Source of the DNA: JBGRQA01 sp041725895
GTDB taxonomy: Bacteria; Bacteroidota; Bacteroidia; Bacteroidales; Marinifilaceae
DNA length: 13,588 nucleotides
Assembly (NCBI GenBank): GCA_041725895.1
Contig: JBGRQA010000057.1
Location: 1-13,588, forward strand
Reading direction: 5' to 3'
Shown here piece after piece: positions 7,757-13,588 of this stretch. How positions within the stretch are numbered: the stretch's first letter is position 1; each line of letters opens with the position of its first letter. Made by a program: the position numbers and the translations under genes. The notes under the pieces are model-generated. The model was given only the letters and a program-made list of their open reading frames with translations, made no database searches and was not told the DNA's origin.

Positions 7757-7883
7757 TCAGCGAAGGGTTCCGCCCATCGTATAAAAAGAGAAAGACACAG
7801 CCCCGAAGGGGTGTAATCTACCATCGATGGGTATAGCCCATCGAATAAGAGTAGTAAGTTTCACAGCCCTGAAAGGGCGTAAT
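7667..7883 (+). repeat. REP-like palindrome array, units 3-6, leading into the transposase gene
   Basis: Units start at 7667, 7735, 7799 and 7865 (spacing 68, 64 and 66 bp). Each full unit has a GCCC-tGAA-GGGC box, then GTAATCTA or GTCATCTC, then a hairpin such as CGATGGG-TATAG-CCCATCG (7825-7843). The last unit is only the first half (AGCCCTGAAAGGGCGTAAT, 7865-7883) and ends 9 bases before the transposase start codon. REP-like elements are known substrates or partners of Y1 REP-associated transposases. Confidence 0.92.
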
Positions 7884-7892
7884 AAGAATAGT

Positions 7893-8345
7893 ATGGGACA
7901 ATCACTGGTAAAAAACTACATGCATATCGTGTTCAGTACCAAACATCGCAAACCCCTTATTCACCCTCCCTTTGAATATGAACTTCATTGTTATCTTGGC
8001 CACATCTGCAAAAGTATGGAATGTTATCCAATAAAAGTTGGAGGATATACGGACCACATTCATATCCTGTGCTATCTTTCAAAGAAAGTAACCTTGATGA
8101 AACTATTGGAAGAGGTGAAATCGCACTCATCAAAGTGGATGAAAACCAAAGAGGAATCCCTTAGAAACTTCTATTGGCAGGATGGTTACGGTGCATTTTC
8201 GGTAAATCCAAGGGAGGTAGATACCGTAATTGCTTACATAACCAATCAGCATGAACATCATCATAAAAAAAGCTTCAAAGAGGAATACAGGGCTTTTTTG
8301 AATCAATACAGGATAGAATACGATGAACAATATGTTTGGGATTAA
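7893..8345 (+). CDS. Y1 (HUH) transposase, IS200-like / REP-associated (RAYT type)
   Basis: This 150-aa protein belongs to the Y1 transposase family (PF01797 type). The HUH motif is DHIHIL with His55 and His57, and the likely catalytic tyrosine is Tyr115 in AYITNQ; the family-typical YWQDGYGAFSV lies at about 94-104. The frame is open from 7827, but I start at 7893 because MGQSLVKNYMHIVFSTKHR is the usual family N-terminus and the upstream codons fall in palindromic repeat. All catalytic residues are present, so the enzyme looks intact. The family cuts and joins single-stranded DNA at hairpins. The palindromes upstream (7261-7883), with the last half-unit 9 bases before the ATG, suggest it is a domesticated, REP-associated member, though an IS200-type element cannot be excluded. 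No matching palindromes were seen downstream. Confidence 0.9.
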   Translation: MGQSLVKNYMHIVFSTKHRKPLIHPPFEYELHCYLGHICKSMECYPIKVGGYTDHIHILCYLSKKVTLMKLLEEVKSHSSKWMKTKEESLRNFYWQDGYGAFSVNPREVDTVIAYITNQHEHHHKKSFKEEYRAFLNQYRIEYDEQYVWD

Positions 8346-8544
8346 TTCAAAAATCATAGATTGTTTTGTTAATTTTGACATGAGGGAATCAGCTAAAATT
8401 TTTAATTCCCTTTCTGAAAGTGATTTTGCATTTCAATAATAAAGAGATCGTGTCAAGTATTTTCTCTAAGGACTGTTAATAATACTTTCAGTGAATCTGA
8501 AAATAAGTTGTATGTCCTGGATGAAGTTCCCAACAATCAATTGA

Positions 8545-9234
8545 ATGAGCCGTAAGCAAATTATTTTTTTCACCTCTTTTTTGACAATCTGCTTGAATCT
8601 ATTTTCGCAGACGAAACTTGAAGTCAGCTATAATTACTTATTGAAATTACCCAAAGGCTATGCAGAGCAGACAAAAAAATATCCGCTTGTAATATATCTC
8701 CATGGAGGGTCGCAAAAAGGGAGGGACTTAAATAAATTAAAGACCTACGGTTTGCCTAAACTAATTTCAGAAGGAAAAGAATACGATTTCATTTTTGCTG
8801 CTCCTCAATGTCCTGACAGTTTATACTGGTCAAGTGAGAATTGGTTTGATAGCTTATTTGCCGACCTAACGAATAAATACAGAATTGATACAAACCGGGT
8901 TTATCTTACAGGATTTAGTATGGGAGGATATGGTGTTTTTATTGTGGGAATGGACTTTCCGGATAAATTTGCAGCTCTTGTACCTATAAGTGGTGGATGC
9001 AACGACAGTGATACAACAAGAATAGGCAATCTTAAAGATATCCCTATTTGGGCATTTCATGGTGTTATTGATAAAAGAATACCAATTTCTGAAACAGAAC
9101 GAATCGTAAATGCATTAAAAAAATGCAATGGGAATATAAAGTTTACACGATTCGAAGACAAAGGACATATGATCTATACTCTTTATGAAACGAATCCCGA
9201 GATTTTTGAATGGATGTTGAAACAAAAAAAGTAA
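8545..9234 (+). CDS. exported alpha/beta hydrolase (prolyl oligopeptidase / carboxylesterase-like)
   Basis: The 229-aa protein starts with a signal peptide (about residues 1-22, ending in LFSQ). The oxyanion region is YLHGG (51-55). The nucleophile elbow is GFSMGG with Ser125. The acid is probably Asp176 (in HGVIDKRIP) and the base His208 (in KGHMI). This order is typical of single-domain esterases or peptidases of the COG4099/dienelactone-hydrolase group; the substrate cannot be told. It ends 12 bases before a second exported hydrolase gene, so the two are probably cotranscribed. Spot counts of 60-base lines give 35-42% G+C, lower than much of the protease gene. Confidence 0.88.
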   Translation: MSRKQIIFFTSFLTICLNLFSQTKLEVSYNYLLKLPKGYAEQTKKYPLVIYLHGGSQKGRDLNKLKTYGLPKLISEGKEYDFIFAAPQCPDSLYWSSENWFDSLFADLTNKYRIDTNRVYLTGFSMGGYGVFIVGMDFPDKFAALVPISGGCNDSDTTRIGNLKDIPIWAFHGVIDKRIPISETERIVNALKKCNGNIKFTRFEDKGHMIYTLYETNPEIFEWMLKQKK

Positions 9235-9246
9235 AAGTCAGAAACC

Positions 9247-10394
9247 ATGTATTTAAAAACAACCCTGTTCGTTTTATGTGTTTTAGTTCAATTAGCTTCA
9301 AACGCGCAGTATTATCCCCCAAACGGAAAGAACTGGAAAGAAAAAAGCCTGCAGGAATTAAAGCTATCCGGTACGGCCATTCAAAAAGCAGTTGATTTTG
9401 CTAGAGCAAACGAATACAAGGGATCAAAAGATTTGAGAGTCGCCATATTAAAAGGCTTTAGCCATGAACCTTACCACCGGCTTACGGGGCCAACCAAAGA
9501 GAGGGGAGGTCCGGCAGGTATAATCCTGAAAAATGGATTTATTGTTGCTAAATGGGGCGATATTGATCGGGTGGATATGACCTTCTCGGTAAGTAAAACT
9601 ACCTGTCAACTGTTGTGGGTTTGGCAGTTCATGATGGATTGATAACTGATATTCATGATAAAGTAATTGATTACGTTTGGGATGGAACTTTTGCTGGAGT
9701 TCACAATGGAAAAATTACCTGGGAACACCTTCTTACCCAATCATCGGATTGGAGCGGGGAATTATTTGGCATGCATGATTGGGCGGACCGGCCTCCCCTG
9801 AACGGAACCATTGATGATTGGAAAAAAAGGGAGATTAAGGAACCGGGTACGTCCTTTGAATACAATGATGTAAGGGTAAATGTTTTGTCTTATTCCTTGC
9901 TTCAGGTATGGAGAAAATCTTTGCCCACGATTTTAAAAGATCGAATCATGGACCCGATCGGTGCAAGTACCACCTGGAGGTGGTATGGCTATGAGAATTC
10001 ATGGGTAAATATCGATGGACAAAAAATACAGTCGGTTAGTGGAGGTGGTCATTCCGGCGGTGGCGTCTTTATAAGTGCAAGAGATCAGGCTCGTTTTGGT
10101 TTGTTACTTTTAAGAAAAGGAAAATGGAATGATCAACAGTTACTATCTGTTTCATGGATCAACGCAATGAAGCAACCCTCAAAAGCCAATGAAAGCTACG
10201 GATTCATGTGGTGGTTGAATAAGGGGAAGTATAAACTAAGAAACATAGACAATGAGGATCTTTATTATGCAGCCGGATTTGGAGGAAACTACATTGTGAT
10301 TGATGAGAAAAATGAATTGGTGGTTGTTACGCGTTGGTTGGAACCATCGAAAATGAATGAATTTATGATGCTTATACAGGAAGCACTTAAGTAA
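9247..10394 (+). pseudogene. serine hydrolase of the beta-lactamase family, broken by a frameshift
   Basis: Two frames join into one protein. The first (from ATG at 9247) has a signal peptide (about 1-21, ending in SNAQ) and the SxxK motif S114-V-S-K117. It then runs out of frame and stops at 9640-9642. The second frame, readable from about 9600 (TAC CTG TCA ...), continues as YLSTVVGLAVHDGLITD and stops at 10394. Joining them needs one extra base near 9598-9600, between the ACT after SVSK and TAC, and gives about 382 aa, a normal length for the family (PF00144). The second half has FEYNDVRVN near the YxN position and GFGGN near the third motif. A separate start at GTG 9615 is possible but would lack SxxK. 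It follows the alpha/beta hydrolase by 12 bases. The break may be real or a sequencing error. Confidence 0.85.
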
Positions 10395-10562
10395 TAAAAT
10401 TATTACGGCCTGCAACATTTAGTGTAAATGATGGAGAAAGTGATTATTGGGGACTTACAGTTCGCATCAAGCTTTTGTCTGGGTGGAAAGGACGGCGCTC
10501 CGTAGGTCGAAACTTACCATATTACCGAGCGTTTCCAGTTTATTTAAAACTTATAATTACAC
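10395..10562. other. intergenic region before the MutS-like gene
   Basis: Neither a terminator with a T tract nor a well-spaced promoter was seen in these 168 bases. A short inverted repeat, CGCTC...GAGCG, falls between about 10496 and 10531. Nothing here is confidently functional. Confidence 0.4.
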
Positions 10563-12170
10563 ATGATATTCAATCGTAGAAAAAAAGATAGAGACCACCT
10601 GCTTCAATCCTTTGGGAAGTTAAAAGAAGTAAATTTCAACTTCAATCAAATTGAGAAGTATTTTCGGGGAAAGAAACATACAGAGGTGTTGCAGGCAATT
10701 TCCGACAAAACATGCAATGATTTGGATTTCGAGGAGCTGTTTATGTTTCTCGACCGGACCAGTTCAAAAGTAGGGCAGCAATACCTTTACAACAGGTTGA
10801 GGTCCGTTCCGGCCGGTTCTAACGATACGAAGGCCCAGGAAGATTTGATAGAGCTGCTAAGTACTGATTCCGAATTCAGAGTCTCCCTTCAGCGGCAATT
10901 GGGAAAGTTGAACAGTAACGATTCCTACTACATTTCTTCCCTGTTTCAGGAGGAGCATATCAAGCCACCCAAATGGTTTTTTCTTGTGCCTATTCTTTCT
11001 TTCACCACAGTGTTTTCACTGATCCTAATGCCTTTTAATCCCAATCTGTTCTTTGTTTTGATCACCGCAATTGTCATCAATTTGGGATTGCATTACTGGA
11101 ACAAGAGGAATTTGTATCGCTACACCAATGCAATGCCTCAATTGGTGCGACTGAACCGGGTGGCCCGTGATCTTTTCAAGAACAAAGAGTTGAAAAAACT
11201 CAATACCAGGCTTGATGAAGCACTGAGAGTATTGGATAGGGTGAAGAACCGAATGCTACTCTTTAAGTTTGAAGGGAGCCTTGAAGGAGACTTTGCGGTA
11301 ATATTTTGGACCTTTCTTGAATTGATTAAATCTGTTTTTCTTATCGAGCCAATCCTATTGTTTGGAGTTTTGAAGCGATTGGATACCAGAAGGGAAGAGA
11401 TCGAATCGGTGTTTGCCTTTGTTGGGCAGGTTGATGCCCTCATTTCCATCGCCTCCCTGCGAATGGGGCTGGATGGGTATTGTATTCCTGAAATCGTAGA
11501 GAACCGAAGTGCAATAGTAGCCAAAGAGGCCTACCACCCTTTGATTCCCGATTGCGTTACCAATAGTATCGAGGTGGGGGAGAAATCTATCCTTTTAACA
11601 GGTTCCAACATGTCGGGGAAAACCTCATTCATCCGAACCATCGGTTTGAATACCCTAACGGCTTTAACCCTGAATACCTGCTTTGCAACTTCCTTTGCCC
11701 TGCCTCGGCTAAAGATTTTTTCAGCCATACGAATAAGTGACGATCTGATGAACGACAAGAGCTACTATTTTGAGGAGGTGCAGACCATTAAGGAAATGAT
11801 CGGGCAAAGCGATAATGGAGTCCCCAATCTCTTCCTGCTGGACGAGATATTTAAGGGAACCAATACCGTTGAAAGAATATCCGCAGGGAAAGCCGTACTC
11901 TCCTACCTGGCGAAGGGGAGCAACATGGTTTTTGTTTCCACCCATGATATCGAATTGGGCGAATTGTTGGAGGAGGAGTACCAACTGTATCATTTCAGCG
12001 AACAGGTAGACGATCGATCTGTGGCTTTTGACTATAAGCTAAAGAGTGGAAAATTGAAGAACCGGAATGCCATCCGCATACTTCAAATCAACGATTACCC
12101 CAACGAAATCATTTCAGAGGCCATGGGCCTATCCCGGGAGTTGGATGCGAAATCGATACAACTCGTGTAG
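10563..12170 (+). CDS. membrane-associated MutS-family ATPase
   Basis: The 535-aa protein has the MutS C-terminal ATPase domain but no N-terminal mismatch-recognition domain. Walker A is G347-SNMS-G352-K353-T354, Walker B is LFLLDE with Asp427 and Glu428, the signature region is KGTNTVERISAG (about 431-442), and the His switch is STHD (459-462). The middle and N-terminal parts resemble MutS core/lever helices (from about residue 50). Two hydrophobic stretches, about 138-156 and 161-178, look like a transmembrane hairpin; a third weaker one is near 245-272. Proteins of this type are common in Bacteroidota and are usually annotated as MutS-like or mismatch-repair ATPase; their role is not established. 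The length is somewhat shorter than the roughly 590 residues I recall for the group. The start at 10563 opens the frame with a basic MIFNRRKK sequence. No clear terminator follows the stop. Confidence 0.9.
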   Translation: MIFNRRKKDRDHLLQSFGKLKEVNFNFNQIEKYFRGKKHTEVLQAISDKTCNDLDFEELFMFLDRTSSKVGQQYLYNRLRSVPAGSNDTKAQEDLIELLSTDSEFRVSLQRQLGKLNSNDSYYISSLFQEEHIKPPKWFFLVPILSFTTVFSLILMPFNPNLFFVLITAIVINLGLHYWNKRNLYRYTNAMPQLVRLNRVARDLFKNKELKKLNTRLDEALRVLDRVKNRMLLFKFEGSLEGDFAVIFWTFLELIKSVFLIEPILLFGVLKRLDTRREEIESVFAFVGQVDALISIASLRMGLDGYCIPEIVENRSAIVAKEAYHPLIPDCVTNSIEVGEKSILLTGSNMSGKTSFIRTIGLNTLTALTLNTCFATSFALPRLKIFSAIRISDDLMNDKSYYFEEVQTIKEMIGQSDNGVPNLFLLDEIFKGTNTVERISAGKAVLSYLAKGSNMVFVSTHDIELGELLEEEYQLYHFSEQVDDRSVAFDYKLKSGKLKNRNAIRILQINDYPNEIISEAMGLSRELDAKSIQLV

Positions 12171-12258
12171 TAGTGGGGGAGAAGTTGGATTCGTTCTGAT
12201 TACGTGATATGCAAATACTTTAATTTTATGGCCACTATTTCATATAGAGCCTGAAATT

Positions 12259-12369
12259 ATGATCGCATACCTTATCGGTTTACTTATTTTGATAGCTCCT
12301 ATATTTGGACGAATAGAAAAAGTACCTATTTTAGAGATATGTTTAAATCTAAATAGTAAAAGATTATGA
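12259..12369 (+). CDS. small hydrophobic peptide (36 aa), overlapping the PspC-like frame
   Basis: The frame encodes 36 residues beginning MIAYLIGLLILIAPIFG, a likely membrane helix, followed by a polar tail. Its TGA stop overlaps the ATG of the next frame (ATGA at 12366-12369), the usual sign of translational coupling. No family is recognised and there is no strong ribosome binding site. The overlap with a PspC-like frame is the main reason to consider it real. Confidence 0.45.
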   Translation: MIAYLIGLLILIAPIFGRIEKVPILEICLNLNSKRL

Positions 12370-12515
12370 TTTTAGGAGTATCACAATGGCTGAGTGGAAA
12401 ATTAGGATGGAACGTAACGCATATAAGAATTGCCTTTGTTTTATCCGTATTGATTTTTGGAACCGGAATAGGGCTGTACTTAATTCTTTGGTTGGTGAAA
12501 ATGTTTTCGAAATAA
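12366..12515 (+). CDS. short PspC-domain-like membrane protein (49 aa)
   Basis: The frame encodes 49 residues. The end, about residues 17-45, is VTHIRIAFVLSV followed by GTGIGLYLILWLV, which matches the PspC domain pattern (...TLVRLLFVLL...GGGIGLYLILWLV). The start MILGVSQWLSGKLGWN corresponds to the family's GVCGGLAEYFGID region. PspC proteins are inner-membrane parts of the phage-shock stress response, and short single-domain versions occur in Bacteroidota. It is shorter than the usual 60 or so residues and lacks the basic N-terminal lead. It overlaps the 36-aa frame by 4 bases. A hairpin begins 8 bases after the stop. Confidence 0.72.
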   Translation: MILGVSQWLSGKLGWNVTHIRIAFVLSVLIFGTGIGLYLILWLVKMFSK

Positions 12516-12522
12516 ACAATTG

Positions 12523-12546
12523 CCTAAGATAAATTTGGATCTTAGG
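12523..12546 (+). terminator. hairpin after the PspC-like gene
   Basis: CCTAAGAT (12523-12530) pairs perfectly with ATCTTAGG (12539-12546) around an 8-nt loop, 8 bases past the stop. There is no T tract, so it may be a weak terminator or a 3'-end stabiliser. Confidence 0.5.
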
Positions 12547-12623
12547 AATACAAACGGTCTAGAAACGTCATTATCTAAGGGATGGTGCCGTTTCTTAATT
12601 TAAGCTCCAAAGGAAACCAGGAG

Positions 12624-12701
12624 ATGTTAAACTGGTATACACTTACCGTTCTTTTTCTCCCTTTCTTTTTCCTGTCCAATTATTATAGCATACTCAAATA
12701 G
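12624..12701 (+). CDS. possible 25-aa hydrophobic peptide
   Basis: The frame reads MLNWYTLTVLFLPFFFLSNY and then five more residues; it is very hydrophobic. A GGAG sequence touches the start codon (CCAGGAGATG), which is too close for a normal ribosome binding site. No family is recognised, and a frame this short can arise by chance. It is listed because it follows two other tiny membrane frames. Confidence 0.25.
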   Translation: MLNWYTLTVLFLPFFFLSNYYSILK

Positions 12702-12888
12702 CACTAATCACGAATTTACCGCTAAGCAGACTTCTGTTTTTCCGGGCTTACTGCTTCAACAGTAAGATTTTCTCTCCCGCCAAAATAATCTAACAGGTTG
12801 GCTTTCACCTCCGAAAATTAGTCGTTGTCAACAAAACATCGTATATTTAATAGGATGGCTATCAGTCTTGTATTGGTGATGATAGGGT
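12702..12888. other. gap before the outer-membrane protein, with one hairpin
   Basis: CTTACTG (12747-12753) and CAGTAAG (12760-12766) form a perfect 7-bp stem with a 6-nt loop, followed by ATTTTCTCTC, so a weak terminator is possible. A TATATTTA sequence at 12842-12849 lies 40 bases before the next start codon and resembles a Bacteroidota -7 box, but the nearest TTG (12825-12827) is too close for the expected spacing. Confidence 0.4.
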
Positions 12889-13323
12889 ATGAGAGTATTA
12901 ATTCTTTTTCTCGGATTTCTGTGTACGATTAGTCTGTTGTCGGCACAGAATACAACCCCACGAAATTCTATTGTGGTGGAGTCGAATCTAATTGCAACCT
13001 CTTCCATATTTTACAATCGAATGGTACCCATAAATGAAAAAGCGGTCGTTGCTTTTGGTGGTGGTTACATCATGGGAGTCGGGTTTGGTCATGGAAGTGA
13101 CTGGCTGAAATTCGAAACAAGTCTCCTTTCTTATGGTCCCAGGCATTTCCTTGAAACAGGTGCTCAGTATATTTATGGCCTTAACGATGATTCCTCCCCT
13201 GGTCTAAAACTTGGATACCGATTTATGGGCAAAAAAGGCTTAACATTTGCCATCACTGCCAATGTTCTCTTTACTATCGACCCGGTTGTTTTACCTACAG
13301 TTGGTATTGGTTACTCATTTTAG
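12889..13323 (+). CDS. small exported protein, probably an outer-membrane beta-barrel
   Basis: The 144-aa product begins with a signal peptide (about residues 1-20, ending in LLSAQ). The rest is rich in glycine and alternating hydrophobic residues (for example VVAFGGGYIMGVGFGHGS and GLKLGYRFM) and ends in GIGYSF; a terminal phenylalanine after an alternating strand is typical of outer-membrane barrels. No specific family is recognised, and its function is unknown. It appears to be a single gene. Confidence 0.75.
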   Translation: MRVLILFLGFLCTISLLSAQNTTPRNSIVVESNLIATSSIFYNRMVPINEKAVVAFGGGYIMGVGFGHGSDWLKFETSLLSYGPRHFLETGAQYIYGLNDDSSPGLKLGYRFMGKKGLTFAITANVLFTIDPVVLPTVGIGYSF

Positions 13324-13356
13324 TGGATCAAGCGGAATTGTTGGGGAGAAAGGAAT
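13324..13356 (+). repeat. 33-bp block repeated at 285-317
   Basis: It begins directly after the TAG stop at 13321-13323. It matches 285-317 except for three A/G differences. The distance to the next shared block is 68 bp here and 196 bp in the left copy. Confidence 0.85.
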
Positions 13357-13391
13357 AAGGTTCTATATGGATTATAGTGGGTGCTTTTCGC

Positions 13392-13451
13392 ATTCCACAA
13401 CAGCAATTGCCCGAAGGGTATATATAGTTTAGCCCAGGGTATCGCCCTGGG
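13392..13451 (+). repeat. GCCCGAAGGG palindromic repeat, copy 2, with intact second hairpin
   Basis: Bases 13392-13431 match 481-520 at 37 of 40 positions. A perfect second hairpin follows, CCCAGGG-TATCG-CCCTGGG (13433-13451). The two-hairpin layout with an AT-rich TATATAGT spacer parallels the REP-like units near the transposase. Confidence 0.82.
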
Positions 13452-13471
13452 GTATAGATTCAATCATGCAG

Positions 13472-13520
13472 GCGGCACGGTTTCCCTGTTCATCATTGCA
13501 CCATCAGCCACTCGTGCCGC
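13472..13520. repeat. 8-bp inverted repeat GCGGCACG/CGTGCCGC
   Basis: The arms at 13472-13479 and 13513-13520 are perfect, with a 33-nt loop. No T tract follows. It could be a regulatory hairpin for the gene that may start at 13576. Confidence 0.5.
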
Positions 13521-13575
13521 AATTTGCAGGACCCAAATTTCGGAACCAGGCATAAGATGAGTGGTTAAGTAAGCT

Positions 13576-13588
13576 ATGAAAAAGCGAC
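13576..13588 (+). CDS. possible start of the next gene (cut off by window edge)
   Basis: ATGAAAAAGCGA (Met-Lys-Lys-Arg) is a common beginning for a signal-peptide-bearing or basic N-terminus. Only four codons are visible, so this is a guess based on the start codon and the 250-bp gap before it. Confidence 0.25.

Noticed and set aside
7261..7883. CRISPR array
   Set aside because: The spaced units are palindromes with similar, not unique, intervening sequence, no cas gene is near, and the unit structure fits REP-like elements.
7827..7892. Upstream extension of the transposase to 172 aa
   Set aside because: These codons fall in the palindromic repeat array, and the family N-terminus fits the ATG at 7893.
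9615..10394. Independent 259-aa gene starting at GTG 9615
   Set aside because: It lacks the SxxK nucleophile motif, which lies in the preceding frame; a frameshifted single gene explains both parts.

Overview
The window looks like a chromosomal segment of a Bacteroidota bacterium, probably class Bacteroidia. The signs are a periplasmic tricorn-type protease with a long double propeller, signal peptides ending in 'SAQ' or 'AQ', start codons mostly without Shine-Dalgarno sequences, a membrane-spanning MutS-like ATPase, a short PspC-like peptide, and several families of short palindromic repeats beside a Y1 (REP-associated) transposase. No tRNA, rRNA or CRISPR array was seen.

Layout. Bases 1-207 are the C-terminal end of a deoxyhypusine-synthase-like protein, closed by a strong terminator. 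A gene-poor stretch with palindromic repeats leads to a 741-aa cation-chloride-cotransporter (SLC12/CCC) homologue (684-2909). A second repeat-rich gap (2910-3586) precedes a 1092-aa secreted tricorn-like protease (3587-6865) with a recognisable catalytic triad and its own terminator. Bases 6923-7892 form a dense repeat block: a tandem duplication of about 345 bp at 405-406 bp offset, two CTATT microsatellites, and REP-like palindromes about 64-68 bp apart. These run up to the start of a 150-aa Y1 transposase (7893-8345).

Bases 8545-10394 hold two closely spaced exported hydrolase genes: an alpha/beta hydrolase and a serine beta-lactamase-like hydrolase. The second is broken by an apparent one-base deletion just after its SxxK motif. 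This pair looks more AT-rich than the large genes around it. Next comes a MutS-family ATPase with two membrane helices and no mismatch-recognition domain (10563-12170). It is followed by a cluster of tiny reading frames (36, 49 and 25 aa), the 49-aa one resembling PspC, and then a 144-aa exported protein that looks like a small outer-membrane barrel (12889-13323). The right edge repeats sequence also found at 285-520 and may contain the first codons of another gene.

The genes do not form one pathway. The clearest functional links are the exported hydrolase pair, the transposase with its neighbouring palindromes, and the overlapping 36-aa and 49-aa frames. The most unusual features are the repeat block with its transposase, the three repeat families that share one architecture, the small membrane-peptide cluster, the membrane-bound MutS homologue and the bacterial deoxyhypusine-synthase relative.
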